Positions 22,122-34,864 of a stretch of DNA of 64,000 nt are shown here, in pieces. The DNA comes from Adineta vaga (taxonomy: Eukaryota > Rotifera). How positions within the stretch are numbered: the stretch's first letter is position 1; every line of letters starts with the position of its first letter. Location: the NCBI GenBank assembly GCA_021613535.1, contig CP075496.1, positions 15,004,001-15,068,000 of the forward strand, given 5' to 3'. A program made the translations under genes and the position numbers. Under the pieces are notes generated by a model, which ran no database searches, had not been told where the DNA came from, and worked only from the letters and a program-made list of their open reading frames with translations.

Positions 22122-23606
22122 CGATACTGTGGTAAATAAAAAAATTAATACTACTGATAGAAGTTTTTTGTTTAGAAATTGAACTTCTCAATAATTGAAC
22201 GATATTCGATATGATTAAACAAGAAGAAAAGAATTTAATAAAACTAGAACAACGTGTTCTTTATTGACATATATACCAGAAGTGTCAAACTTGAAACTTG
22301 AATTAAATCGAATATAAATTTCAAGCTTGACACGTATGACTCTGACCGAGAATTATTATACGCCGTCTGGTGATAAAGGTGACCGATATCAATAAAACAA
22401 TTTAAATCAATATCATGGATGAAAGAAACCCAAATTTCTAATGTATACGACGATATTTCATCAACGCTGAGTAATACTCTTTTCGCTCGTACTGCAGATA
22501 TTGTTAGGTAGTGATTGACCAAAGACCAGCTGATACCACATATATGACGTCATGTAGATCACTTTTTCACACTATATATATATATATCTTTTGATCTCTG
22601 AATAAAAGTAGTTCATATATCGAATAACATCTTTCTCAAACATTGATATTTCACGTTTACGAAAGAAACTAGCTTTACAATATTGATTTTAACGGAAGCT
22701 CTTTACTGCTTTATTCCATTTTTCCACCGGATACAAATTCACTAATTCATCACAAACCATATAATACATTTGAAATGCCAACGTGCTGAGGGTGGGTGTG
22801 AATAAAGGCAACAACACCCACCCACACTCGAGTCGATAACTAGATATAATATCGCGTAACCAAAACGGATCTAATGAAAATATAAAAATCAATAATCATC
22901 AATTTTTTGTTATACGAAATAACTATCCGTTTTCGACTCCTGGACAAATTTCGTCACTTCCGAATAAAACTTAACCTTTCATGATATATATATATATATA
23001 TATTATTGTATTATTTATCATGTCTCGATTTGAATACATTTTGTGTATAATCAGTCCACTGTAAGATATTATATATGTGATACATAATGTGCGAAACGAA
23101 AGAATAAGTTAGGATTCACGTGAAAAAGAAAGGAAATAAAAAGGTAAATATTAAGCGAATGTCCGACTATCGTCTATGTTTATATCATTGATCAATACTT
23201 ATTTACTATTATTTGTGTTTGAAAGTTTGAAGGTAAGAGAATATTTCTAAGACAAAATATATTTTATCAAATCTTCTTTCTGTTTTATTTGATAAATAAC
23301 CAGCGATTTACGTGAGAATGTTCATATTCAACAAGATATCATACTTCTATTATACCTCATTTCGAAGTACTTTCTCATTGTTTTTATTAAATATGTATAA
23401 TATTAAAGAACGGTTCATAAATAACACGACGACAGAAATTTTATTCGCTAAGTATAATGAAGATCAAAATTTCGTTGTGATGTTTAATTAAGAGTTTATG
23501 TAATCATGTCTATATGATTTTTCAAAGTTAAATACTTTCATTCGTGGAAAAATGAATCTTTATTATCAACACTCTCTTTCAGATCGTGTTTCACAAAAAA
23601 ACGGTT
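22122..23606. other. Intergenic with two inverted repeats and AT microsatellites
   Basis: About 22273-22342: GTGTCAAACTTGAAACTTGA and its near inverse complement TTTCAAGCTTGACACG form a hairpin. 22787-22831: a telomere-like foldback. 22571-22590 and 22985-23003: TA runs. No gene is supported; the last 100 bp lead into derlin. Confidence 0.5.
22787..22831. repeat. Telomere-like foldback repeat, copy 3
   Basis: Left arm TGAGGGTGGGTGTG and right arm CACCCACCCACACTCGA with a loop of about 14 nt; the arms pair almost perfectly. Confidence 0.75.
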
Positions 23607-24657
23607 ATGTCATCTTCGAATGATCTTGGTGAATGGTATAGACGTATACCAGCAATAACTCGTGTTTGGTTTACATGTTCTATTATATTTCCATTAGCTG
23701 TAGCATTAAACATAGTTTATATGCATCAACTTCTTCTTATTATTAATCCTATTATAAAACATTTCGAAGTATGAGTGGTTTTTCTTTATAAATCTTCTTC
23801 TTTAATGTTTTATCTTTCTAACAGATATGGCGATTATTGACGTCTGTTTTTGTTTATTTTTTGGGCTTGAAATATCTCGTCAAATTATATTTTCTTTATC
23901 AATATAGTTCACGTCTGGAAACAGGTAAATTCTTGTTTAGAAAAACAAAATCCAATGTTTATGTGTTATTTGACTTTTTTCTTCTTCTTTGAACAGATAC
24001 ATTTAGTGATAGACCAGCTGATTATATTTTTTGTTTAACATTTCTTTGGATATGTAATATTATTGTCGGTTTAACTTTTTCAATGCCTGTAAATGAATAT
24101 TTTGTTAATTTCAATTTGATAAAAATTTATTTTTTTTTCTTGAAAGATATTGATGATTAGTATGATTATGAGTGTTGTTTATATTTGGTGTCAATTAAAT
24201 CAACAAATAATTGTATCATTTTGGTTCGGTATGAAATTCAAAGCAATGTATTTGCCATGGGCTCTTTTAATATTCAACTGGATTGTTAACAAATCGTATG
24301 TTAATTCTTTTGTTTTTTCTTCATAATTTATTTTTATTTTATTTAGATTTAAAGAAGATTTCTTTGGTATTATTATTGGTCATCTTTATTATTTTCTTAT
24401 TTTTAAATATCCACGAGATTTTGGTGGTGCACGATTAATTCGTACACCAACATTTTTGTATGTATATTTGATAAATAATAAAAAAGAAATATGTGAATTG
24501 TATTTTTATATATCGTTATTTTCCGAGTAAACGACGTAGTATGAGTGGTTTTAGTACAGAATCAGTAAATCGTCAAGAATCGAATAACGTCGATGATAAC
24601 AACTATGATGGTTTTCGAATATTTGGAGGTCGTGGTCATGTTCTCGGGACTCGTTAA
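23607..24657 (+). CDS. DERL1: Derlin-1-like ER-associated degradation protein
   Basis: Six exons: 23607-23768, 23825-23924, 23997-24088, 24147-24295, 24347-24457 and 24510-24657, giving 253 aa. Matches derlins along its length: LGEWYRRIPAITRVWF, IWRLLTSVFVYFLGLKYLV, YFLYQYSSRLETDTFSDRPA, VSFWFGMKFKAMYLPWALL, the GHLYYFLIFKYPRDFGG block, and a tail FLYRYFPSKRR followed by a C-terminal FRIFGGRGHVLG (SHP box-like, for p97 binding). The protein is a rhomboid pseudoprotease-fold channel component that moves misfolded proteins out of the ER. Five introns are 49-72 nt long. Four have GT-AG ends; the last (24458-24509) must end in AT rather than AG to keep the conserved frame, which is odd. Length is as expected for derlin-1. 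Confidence 0.93.
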
Positions 24658-25098
24658 AAGGAAAAACTTTATCTATTTTCTTATATTTTGTTCAAATAAA
24701 GTGATGAAAACAAAATTAGAAAAAAAAACAAACAAATCGATTCTTTTTCTTTTTGTTTATACGATATAAGTTCTAAACGAATCTTTCGATTGTTATGAAA
24801 TTTCGTACACAGATTTGACTCACCGATATCTCGATCGAGTTCGAAGACGAGAATAATTTATTCAGAATTCACGGAGTTACAAGAAAAAATGATCATGAAA
24901 CGTTCTATATGTTGTAAATGCATTAACAACAATTATATTATTGTTTATTAATTGTAATTTTTTATTTATTCGTCTATTCATTTTTAGATGATGGTGAGAG
25001 AATATAAAATGAAATTATAAAAAGAGTTAACTGATTATGAAAGTCTCTTCTCAAGAAATCAATTCATTTATCATTCATGTACACACACACACACACAC
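24658..25098. other. Intergenic, derlin 3' flank
   Basis: A segment at about 24795-24850 (GTTATGAAATTTCGTACACA, then CGATATCTCGATCGAG) resembles 32150-32205 and 54065-54110 and is probably part of a dispersed repeat. A (CA)n microsatellite at 25080-25100 runs into the C-rich foldback arm. Confidence 0.45.
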
Positions 25099-25118
25099 AC
25101 CCTCACCCACACCCTCAA
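25099..25118. repeat. C-rich telomere-like half-repeat
   Basis: ACCCTCACCCACACCCTCAA directly after a (CA)n run. No complementary G-rich arm is seen nearby, so this is a half-copy. Confidence 0.6.
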
Positions 25119-25119
25119 T

Positions 25120-25490
25120 AATTGAAGAAAAATAATCAGCTAAATATAACCATAGAGAATCTCGAGTTGATTTCATACAAGTTGAAATAATTAAATATGG
25201 TAAAGTTAAACTAATAAGAATCAATTGTGTAATAAGAATATTTTTATATTGTTGAAATTGATTTTTTAAATTTTGTTTTGTATGTTTGATTTATTTATAT
25301 AATTGAACGTCGACGAACTGATTGAAATATAATTAATTATAAATTCAATTAATATAGAAGCAACGATATGATTTGATAAAATTCTCATTTGTGTAAATAA
25401 TAAATAGCAAAATATAATTTGAAATAAATTCATTGTTAACAAAGATAATATTTCGATTAGAAAAAAAGCATGTGACTTTGTAATCATATA
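25120..25490 (-). pseudogene. Possible decayed seven-transmembrane receptor fragment
   Basis: The minus strand encodes hydrophobic segments (FFLIEILSLLTMNLFQIIF, ILVHIVASILIEF-type helix), a basic loop (QNLKNQFQQYKNILITQ) and another helix (LILISLTLPYLIISTCM). This pattern is reminiscent of rhodopsin-like receptors of rotifers around helices 5 and 6. A frameshift separates the parts, and the reading runs into the C-rich repeat at 25118. The family call is tentative. Confidence 0.3.
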
Positions 25491-25860
25491 TGATGATGAT
25501 TTCTTTTTCTATTTAGAATAAGTTTCTAATTTAGTTTTTTCTTTAACGTCACTACTATTTTGTTTAATTAATCGAGTGTTATAAGGATACATAAATTCTT
25601 CAACACCTACGCGATAATAAAAAGAAAATGTATTTTTTTTTATATGCTAATTAGAATATTTTCGGAACAGTCATATGACATAAAAAATGAGAGGCAACAT
25701 GAACATTTATTTTGTATTTAAACAAAAAAAAGAAAATTTCAATTAGTTGTTTTTATAAATAATAAAATGAAAGAGAGAGAAAAAAGAGATATAAAAAGGA
25801 CATTCATTAGTAGTTAATACTTATATTTTCAAGGAAGAAATTGAAATTTGACAAATTAGA

Positions 25861-28800
25861 ATGACTTGGATAAAAATATTAATATTATTTTTCATCGTTA
25901 TTCTTGAACAATCAATCGGACAAAATATAAGATCATTTCAAATGCATATTATCAATGAACATCTATTTCAATGTATAACAACAACTTGTTTACCATATTC
26001 AAACAATATTGTATCAAATATTTTTCAGTGTCAAATTAATTGTTTATCAGACATACAATGTAGAGCTGCTAGTTTTCATCAATTCAATTCTACTTGTCAA
26101 TTGTTTAATAATACAACAGATAACTACAACAATTTGGAAATAGTTATTGGATCTGTTACTATGATAGTCATATCTAAAACACAAATAACGTCTGGTAAGT
26201 AGAAATTTAATATTTATTGAAAGTATGAAATAATGAATTTGTGTAAATTCAAGATTTGTCCTAATTATCTGCAAATACAAGTTTTGTTAATTTCCTATTT
26301 TTTATGAAAAACTCGAAGGATAACGAGAATAGAGTACGAAATTTAGATTGTAAAGTACTATGTATTATCATCTGAAATAGTGTTCTTTATTATAATTCCC
26401 TTTTCTGAAACAAAAGGATTATAAGCTCGTTAAAATGCTTAATGTTTGTTTGATTGTTCAAGCCAATCAGGAAAAAGCATTTCATCGAACGAGAAGAACT
26501 TACTTATATCCACACTAGTCGATGATCTTGCTTGTCGTCTTTCCAGATTCTTGTATTTGAGAATGATCATTAATACAGCTCGCAGTTACAATTATGTTTC
26601 TCCGATATTTTATTGAAATCTTTGCGCAGAAAGTATAATGAATTAAGAAAAATATTTATAAAAATATTAAGAAATTCTTCACGTGTACGCACTTTGAGAT
26701 AATTTTAACCGAGGAAGTCGATATAAATCTGAAGAAGAAAAACAAAAGCAGTTGTTAATTGAAATATTTACGTACTTTATTTTTAAGATGTTGTTAAGAA
26801 CTTAAAGACTAAAATAGAAAAAAATAAAAATGAACAATAAAGTACATGTAAACGATTTATATAGATATTCACATAGAGCATGACTCATTTTATCTCTCTC
26901 CTACAAATCTGCCTATAGGCTCGTTGAAAGAATCAATTCAAAAATGTCGATTAGTGCACTATGAAACGATTATCTTGAGCTAGTCGGGGTCGAGCAACAC
27001 TAATCTATAGTGTTAGTTTTTTTTTATAAAATAAATTCTGCTCCTGTTTTTGAGACAAAGGATCCTTTTTTTGCAAAAGTATTTCTTTTAAAAGGATTCA
27101 CTGAAGGCTAATCGACCATGTTGTATCTGTGTCTAGTATTCGAATGGTGGTTTGTTTTAGCGTTTGTTGTCAGTATTTATAATAGCGCATACTGGTAATG
27201 TCGCAAAAAGAGAACGGAAGAGAAACTATTTATTCGCCTTAATAAAGAACAGAAAAGCGATCGACATAATTGTGGTGCCACTTGAAACGGTTAGTCGCGA
27301 GTGGCCGATCGGAGGAAGACCAACGAACGACTAGACATTAATTTGAGAGATTTACAGCGAGTAAATTGATTAAAAGCAAAATGCTTTTGAAGAAGTGGGC
27401 AAGTGATTTAATTCAAGAGCTGATAAAATCTTTATTGTATCGTAAGGTTGGTCACCGATATGATCACATCCTTTGAGTAGAGGGACAGCAGCGTTGCGCT
27501 GCGTTACTTGTTATTTAAGAATAGATTAGCCATACCGTCTAAAGAAATAAGAGTCGACATTGTCAAGTAATAGCACGATTACTGGTTAGTATAGACTCTT
27601 CTCTGGAAGAACAAGAGTATTCTGTTATTTGTATTTCACAGATATCGATTGTTTTGTAGTAATATTTTCTTGAAAGGTCCACGAAATAACTCACAATTCT
27701 AAATGGTGGCGTCATATCATTCGCCACGTTTCTATGTGAGAATTCCTGCTTATTTGTATTCTGAATTTTAAGCGTAATAAATGATGCTTTCTCAATGGAC
27801 ATTGAGTGAAAATGACGAGAATGAGTCATATTATATATATGAGAGGTATAGCATTCTTATAGAGCATATATAGCTCAAAACTGTACATTTACTTGTCAGT
27901 TCTCTTATAGTTAAGAAACCTCTGACATCAAAACTATAATTCTAGACCCGTTTTTTTCCCCATAAAACTCATTATGAATTTTCTTTTAGAAAAGGGTCAG
28001 CGAATCCCTCGAATGAGAGCTGCTTGTGAATATTATTCAACTAGTTTTAAATTTTACGAATTATCTTAGATAGAAATAAACTGAACTTTCATAGAAACTC
28101 AATTTCAAATATAAATACCCATAAACTTCATTTTTATTTCTTTCACAAACTAAAGAATCAACCTCAACGTCAAGCTCTACGTCAATGCCAACCTCAACCT
28201 CCACATCAACATCAAGTACTAGCGCAACATCAACGTCAACAACAGCATCAACTTCAACATCGACAACAACAACAACAACAACAACAACAACAGAAGCTAA
28301 AGGTATGTCGTAGCCTAAAAAGCTGCTGTTTTGTATAAAATGAGGCTATGTCTCGATATGTGCAAATGACCATATCCATACTCACACCCAAGACGAATAT
28401 CTTTAACTTAAGAATACATTTTGTTTATTTATTCGTATTATTTAGTGTGGAGAACTGCAGGAAGTATGAATATTACACGAGGATATTGCACAAGATCGGT
28501 CTTAAAAAACGGAATAGTGTTGGTGGCAGGTGGACAGAATAGTAGTGCTTATCTAAAAAGTTCTGAATTGTATAATCCATCAACAAATATTTGGACAACA
28601 ACAGGAAACATGAATACTATACGAAAGGCTTATTTAATGTCCATTCTATCTGATGGAACAGTGTTAGCCGCAGGCGGATATGATGGCGTTAATTATGTCA
28701 ACAGTGCTGAACTGTATGATCCATCAACAGGTATTTGGACAACTACGGGAAGTATGAATGTAATACGAGGCTATTACACATCAAGCATCTTAGGAAATGG

Positions 28801-29440
28801 AAAAGTGTTAGTTGCAGGTGGATTTGATGGTTATGTTGTTCTGAACAGTGCTGAATTGTATGATCCATCAACAGGTAATTGGACTTCCATAGGTAATATG
28901 AGTACTCCACGAAGATTACCTGCATCATGCAGCTTAACAAATGAAACAGTGTTAGTGATTGGTGGATTTAGTGGCAGTGCTTTTCTAAATAGTGCTGAAT
29001 TGTATAATTCATCTACAGGTACTTGGACACCAACAGGAAATATGAACACTGTACGAGGAGTTCATACAGCATCGATCTTACCAAATGGTTTTGTGCTAAT
29101 TGCAGGTGGACGGGATAGCAGTGGTTATGTGAACAGTGCTGAATTATATAATCCATTAACTGGTATTTGGAATACAACAGGTAGTATGAATTATGCACGA
29201 GGATTTCACACAGCGTCCAACCTACCAAATGGAATGGTGCTCGTTACAGGTGGAATTAATGGCCCTTCTTATCTGGACACTGCCGAATTATATGATCCAT
29301 CGAAAGGTACTTGGACAGTAATAGCAAATATGAATACTTCACGAGCATATAGTGTGGCATCCGTCTTAGCTAATGGCACTTTACTAGTCGCAGGTGGGCA
29401 AAATAGTGGTGGTTATCTCAATAGTGCTGAGTTATATTAA
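25861..29440 (+). CDS. Secreted PAN-like domain, Thr/Ser linker and Kelch-repeat protein
   Basis: Three exons: 25861-26194, 28156-28302 and 28446-29440 (491 aa). Exon 1 gives a signal peptide (MTWIKILILFFIVILEQSIG) and a PAN/apple-like module (CITTTCLPYSNNIVSNIF, CQINCLSDIQCRAASFHQF, TCQLF). Exon 2 encodes a 49-residue Ser/Thr linker with a poly-Thr run. Exon 3 encodes about seven Kelch blades with the pattern W-TTGSMN-x-x-RG-x-x-T-S-x-L-x-NG-x-VLVAGG-x-x-S-x-Y-x-x-SAELYDPSTG (for example SAELYDPSTGIWTTTGSMN), predicting a beta-propeller. All junctions are phase 1. Intron 1 is unusually long (1,961 nt) for this window, so exons 2 and 3 may have a different first exon in some transcripts. Ligand unknown; extracellular location is inferred. 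Confidence 0.75.
26195..28155. other. Long intron 1 of the PAN-Kelch gene
   Basis: No exon with recognisable protein features. Some coding-like but broken stretches (26450-26760, 27240-27560). At 27988-28007 lies AGAAAAGGGTCAGCGAATCC, found again at 47588-47607, so part of the intron is a dispersed repeat. A minus-strand frame at 27563-27829 is not supported. Confidence 0.5.
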
Positions 29441-31135
29441 TAAACACTCTAATGAAAAACATTTTCTTTTAAAAACTAAATTATCAAATAAAATATTGTA
29501 TTCATATGATTTATTTATCACTGCTTCTAACTCTTCAATTATTAATAAATAATATTCGATCACTTTTAAAAAAAACTTGAGATTTCCTCCAAATCAACAT
29601 AATAGATTTTCGATTTTGCTCGATGACTTTCTCTGTATTTAATTATGAACATAGCGCCTGTTTATATATCTAAAAAACTTTTTTTAACTTTACATTAACG
29701 TTATTTTTTACAAGAGATCCACACCCTGACTTTGAGTAATAGTCACATCCTAAAATACCTTTTGAATTGGAAATATATTAAATCATTGCAAAAGAAACAT
29801 CGCAATAGCTAACATTGTCAGAATGTTTTTTATTTGTTCTGTAAGCAAACTAAGTGATTCTTGATGAAATTAGAAAATAATCGATGTTCTATACTCATTC
29901 GTTGTTCTATTTGTTTTTGATCAAAAACGTTAAATTATGACTCACAAATTTGAAAAGTTTCATATAAATATCATAATGAAATGAAAATATTTGTATAGTA
30001 TAGCGTCAGATGATTGAAAGTTGTTCGAATCTTCCCTATTAGAGAATACATCCTATTCCATTATGTTGTACATTATAGGAATTACGCACATCTAATTCGA
30101 TATACTTCGCTTGCTTTAACGATGACAATAAAGCTTGAAATGATCTACAGATCTCACATATTCTTACATTTTATATAGATGATAATATGAATCGTCAATT
30201 CTATAATAAAAATGGCTACAGTCGAAGAACAACTACATTTATCAATGACGGGAACTAGTGATTTTTATATAATGCAAGTGTTGTTAATCTTTTACTAAGA
30301 TTTAGTATTTTAGGTTCGATTAAAAATAACCATCCACAATATACTTATATCGGCTGTGTATATCGCGGTTTGAAAATAGTATAATAAAGAATAAGTACTT
30401 CTTATGTCTTTAAGAACATTTTGAATTTTTGTTATTAAATTCGATAAAAATCAAATATTATATGATATTATTTTTCAAGATTATGATTTTGTTGAAAAGT
30501 ATTTGAAATTTCATTTCGAAATAATAAGAATATTCTAAATAAAATATTGAACATTGTAAAATAGTAAAAAAATCGATTAATATATTTGAAAAGGAAGATT
30601 TTCTTTACGAAAATATTTTCTCTTAACTATTTTATATGATATTTTGAGAATAATATTCTTATTTCTAAATTCTGAATACTTATCATTAAACATCTATTTC
30701 ATAATATTCCCAAAAGTCACTGTTATTTTACATGAAAATCTATATTTGTTCTTCTAAGTAACATGTCATAAAAAAATAATTCATTTTAATTAATATAAAT
30801 TAATATAAACAAATAAATAAATAATAACTTTAATGATATTTTATTAAAACTTTTCAACACAATCTTTTCATAAAAACAAAACTAAATAGAATTTTTAAAG
30901 AAAAATATTCTCTTGATTAATTAATAATTCTAACAAAAAAAAATGATTAATTTTGTTTGTATTGACATTGATAGATCATAAAAGTGTATTATGAGTATGA
31001 CACTACACACATTGATATTCTCAAAGGAAATGATCTTATTTGACATGTTAAAGAGAAAAAGAACAGAAAATGAGAAATATTAGATAAAAAGAACATCATT
31101 ATTCTCTTTCATTTTCATAAATTAATTTTTTCATT
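29441..31135. other. Intergenic, AT-rich
   Basis: AATAAA-like words shortly after the Kelch stop (29487-29493). A weak C-rich word ATCCACACCCTGACT at 29717-29731. No gene seen in the remainder. Confidence 0.6.
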
Positions 31136-33164
31136 ATGTCAATCGCATTAGTTGTACGTGAAAATAAAAAACTTCTTTTGGAAAAACTTTCTGTAAGTTT
31201 CAAATTTCTTTGTTACTTTTTTTTTTCGTCTATTATCAACAATAATGAATATTTCTAGTTACCTGAATATGGACCAAAAGATCTTTTAATAAAAGTAACT
31301 CATACAGCACAAAATCCAACTGATTGGAAACATGTTCATTTTGGTTTAGCAAAACCAGGATCAATTGTTGGATGTGATTTTGTTGGAAAAATTGTTAAAA
31401 TAGGAAAAGAAGCTGTTGGTATGTTTAAGGAAAATCTTTCTATTCTTTTATTTTATTCATCAGACTATTTTTCAAGTTTCAAAAAAAAAAGAAAAGAAAT
31501 TCTTTTGTGAGGATAAGGTTTAAGTCGAAAACATTTTGTTAGATTATTCCATTGAAGACAAGACATTATTCTATTACATAAACTATAAATTTCGTTACAT
31601 ATATAATTATATTTTCGAATTAAATTACTTTTAAATAAAAAAATTAGAATTCAAAGACTCATTGATAGTTTTTATCAAATTTATAGATTTATTCTTAACA
31701 ACAACAATATATTTTCAACTTCAAAAATATAAGGAAATGTGAGTTTCATATTTTAGTCTCAAAGAGAAGTTACGTTGACAAACGTTTTTAATTATATCTT
31801 TGATATATCAAGGAAATTATTATCTTAATCATTTCCTTTCGTTAATATTTCCGATTGTTTATCAACAATGATTATTAATAATGAAAAGATATTATATTTA
31901 TAAATTTTATGTTTTCAATTGAAATCTAAAAATATTGAGAGTGTCTATGAAGTTTTTTTTAAACCTTGAGAACATGAAAAGCTTTGAGAAGATTTTCTTG
32001 TAAATATGTGTTTATAATTATCAAGATTATGAAGAATATTTTAATAGAGAATGCATTTGAAAAGATGTTTTTAGTGTACTCAAAAAGTGAGTACACTACT
32101 TGTAATCGATCTGTTTGTCCGTTTATACGATAACTCTTCACAACTATACATTCGATTGAGATGAAACTTTGTGCACGTATAATTGTCTCATCAATATCTC
32201 GGTCGAGAAATGGCTGATGAGTTATTGAAAAAGGAAAAAGATTTGAGTGAATTTTATGAAATACTTAATTTATTATTTTATAGGTAATTATAAAAAAGGT
32301 GAATATGTTGCTGGTTGTGTTCATGGTGGTCTTGATCCTGAAATGAATATTCGTGGTGCATTTTCTGAATATGTTGTACAACAAGCATCACTTGTTTTTC
32401 ATTATCCTGAAACAATTTTACCCGAAGCAATTGTAACACTTCCACTTGTATCAATAACAGCAGCACTTGGAATATTTCATGAAATGGGTTTACCATTTCC
32501 ACCATCTCAAATAAAAATTAATTTTCTTGTTTGGGCAGGAAGTACAAGTGTTGGACAATGTGTTATACAATTAGCTAAATCAATTGGTTGTTATGTTATA
32601 ACAACAGCATCACCACAACGTCATGATTATTTAAAAGGACTTGGTGCTGATATTTGTTTTGATTATAAAGATCCAAATGTTGTTTCATTAATAAAACAAT
32701 CAACACATGGTGATTTAGCATATGCATTTGATTGTTTTTCAGAAATTGAATCAACAAAACAAGTTTGTGCAACATTAACTGCACAAAATTCACAATTAGT
32801 TACTGTTTTACCATTTATTAAAACTGAATTACCATCACATATAAAAGAACATCGTATTTTAATGTATACAATATTTGGTATTGAAAGAAATCTTTTTGGA
32901 CAATTATATCCTCAAAAATCAAAAGATAAAGAATTTGCAGAAAAATTTTATAAATTATTAACAAATTATTTCTTACCAAATGGATTATTAAAACCAAATC
33001 GTGTTACAAAAATACCTGGAGGATTAAATGGTATTAAAGAAGGTTTTCAAAGAATGATGGAAAATAAAGTTGCTGCAGAAAAATTAGTTTATACTTTAAA
33101 TGAAACTGATCATTCATCTTTATCTAAATATTCTTGGATTTGTTGTAAAAAATTATGTTATTAA
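31136..33164 (+). CDS. Quinone-oxidoreductase-like zinc-independent MDR protein
   Basis: Exons 31136-31192, 31259-31418 and 32284-33164; 365 aa. An N-terminal GroES-like domain (PEYGPKDLLIKVTHTAQNPTD, then WKHVHFG, GCDFVGKIVKIGKEAVG) precedes a Rossmann domain (LVWAGSTSVGQCVIQLAKSIG, VITTASPQRHDYLKGLGADI, CFDYKDPNV). This is the order and spacing of medium-chain enoyl/quinone reductases; no structural zinc-binding cysteine cluster is seen. Close relatives are fungal-type trans-enoyl reductase-like proteins that reduce quinones or enones with NADPH; the substrate here is unknown. Intron 2 (865 nt) is long and holds a perfect palindrome and a dispersed repeat. Confidence 0.85.
32075..32210 (+). 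repeat. Palindrome plus dispersed repeat segment within an intron
   Basis: AGTGTACTC-AAAAAGT-GAGTACACT is a palindrome with 9-nt arms at about 32075-32098. It is followed by CTGTTTGTCCGTTTATACG, CGATTGAGATGAAACTTTG and TCATCAATATCTCGGTCGAG. The latter part recurs, diverged, at 24795-24850 and 54065-54110 in the same orientation, so this is probably a fragment of a mobile element. Confidence 0.5.
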
Positions 33165-33607
33165 TCATCATTCATCTTTTTTTTAAGAACATTTAATCGA
33201 TAGGGTGTGATTAACACTGGTTTTTACTGTATATCATCACTCACATCCACACACACCCGTCATTCGAACCCTTCTTAATATTAACTTTTAATTCGTTAAA
33301 TTATTCATTCTGTATAATCATAGAAGATTCCAATACATACGCAAATAGAGATAACAAATAATGCAATATCATTTTGATTTGAAGAAGAAAAAAAACGTTT
33401 GTTTCTTTCGTTTTTTAAAACGCAAAATGCTTTTTTATCTTTACATCGTCATGATTAACTTACAATAGATTTTTATTCCAATGAAGTGAATATATCTGGT
33501 AATTCTATGTTACTTGTACCTTAAGTTGAAAATTTTGTGCTTTAATGTTCGATTTTATTTGAATGATAATAGAAATTCAAACAAAGTTAATTAAAAAAAT
33601 AAATCAT
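33165..33607. other. Convergent intergenic spacer with foldback
   Basis: Between two converging genes. A foldback lies at 33200-33258: left arm GATAGGGTGTGATT, right arm CATCACTCACATCCACACAC. Both 3' flanks are AT-rich. Confidence 0.55.
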
Positions 33608-34864
33608 TTATTGAATTCTTTCAAATTTTTGTATACGTTGATTATATGTATCTGTAACATATAAATTCATGTCTGCATCCAAAGCTACATCACGAGGAAA
33701 ATATAATTCATTAGCTCCCGATCCTGTTTGACCAGTACCAGCAATTGTAATACCAAATACAGAATCTGGACAAAACATTTGAATTCGATTATTTTGACAA
33801 TCAGTAACATATAAATTACGATATTTATCAAGAGTAATACCTTGTGGACTTTGTAATTGTACTGAAGTACTTCCTGGTCTACCAGGAATACCAGCATAAA
33901 TATTTTTTTCTCCATAACTATCTCGATTCCATTGTATAACTGTATGAGCTTCTTCATTTGAAATATAGAAAATATCTTGTGGTTCATCATAATATAAACC
34001 AATTGGTCCATCTAATTGTGTTGGACTAAGACCACCACCACGACCACCCTAAAAAGATAATTTCAAAAGAATGAAAATATGAGAGAATCAAAAATCAAAT
34101 TCTTACAGCTACAATAGTTCCAGTAGTTGTTTTTGGATCATATGTTGGTGGCCATTGTGTTATACGTTGATTTTGAAAATCAACAGCAAGTATATTTTTC
34201 TTTGAATCGAGTATAACATTACTTGGATAACTAAATTCATTCAATGCATTACCACGTGTTCCATTTCCTGCAACTGTACTTCCACTTTTAGCATCTTTTG
34301 TCCATAATTGAATTCGTTGATTACTCCAATCAGCAATATAAACATTTTCATTTTCATCTGCATAAACACCTTTTGGACCACTCAATTTGTCCGGTGTTGC
34401 TCCACCACTATGATCTGCTTGACCAGCAGCTACTTGAATTTTTCCATTTGGATAACGTTTAAGTACATAATTATTACTCATATCAGTAACATATAAGATT
34501 TGTGTTTTAGGTTCAATAAATAAACCACTAGGAAAATTTAACATATCTTTTCCCATTATTGTTATTCCATTTGAATTCCATTTCAGATTACCTGGACCTA
34601 ATTAAAAAGATTTCATCTTGAAATATTATCATAATTTCATAGAAACTTACAATCGCTTGAGTCTTTGTATACAGTTCCACCTAAAATTTAGGAAAAAAAA
34701 CGAAAAATTAATTCATTAAAATCATAAAATTATTTATTATTATTCAATTACCATTACTTATTGTGATAATTCTAAAAAGAAGTTAAATTATATATATATA
34801 TAATTGTAGTAAGAGAAAATTTCAATACTTACGCAAAGAAACATAATAAATAATCCAATATCAT
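33608..34864 (-). CDS. Secreted NHL-repeat protein
   Basis: Five exons on the minus strand: 34833-34864, 34752-34771, 34651-34680, 34107-34597 and 33608-34048; 337 aa. The first, very short exons encode a signal peptide (MILDYLLCFFAIITISNG). At least five NHL blades follow, such as LNFPSGLFIEPKTQILYVTD, LSGPKGVYADENENVYIAD, FSYPSNVILDSKKNILAVD, LQSPQGITLDKYRNLYVTD and LYFPRDVALDADMNLYVTD, with NQRI-type ends. A beta-propeller, probably secreted, is predicted. NHL proteins of this type are expanded in bdelloids; function unknown. The 20- and 30-nt microexons were placed on GT-AG signals and consistent phase and carry the most uncertainty. Confidence 0.8.

Noticed and set aside
22244-22522. 92-codon minus ORF
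   Set aside because: Overlaps an inverted repeat; no motif and no splice partners.
25080-25118. Telomere end or internal telomeric array
   Set aside because: Only one short C-rich segment after a CA microsatellite, with genes on both sides.
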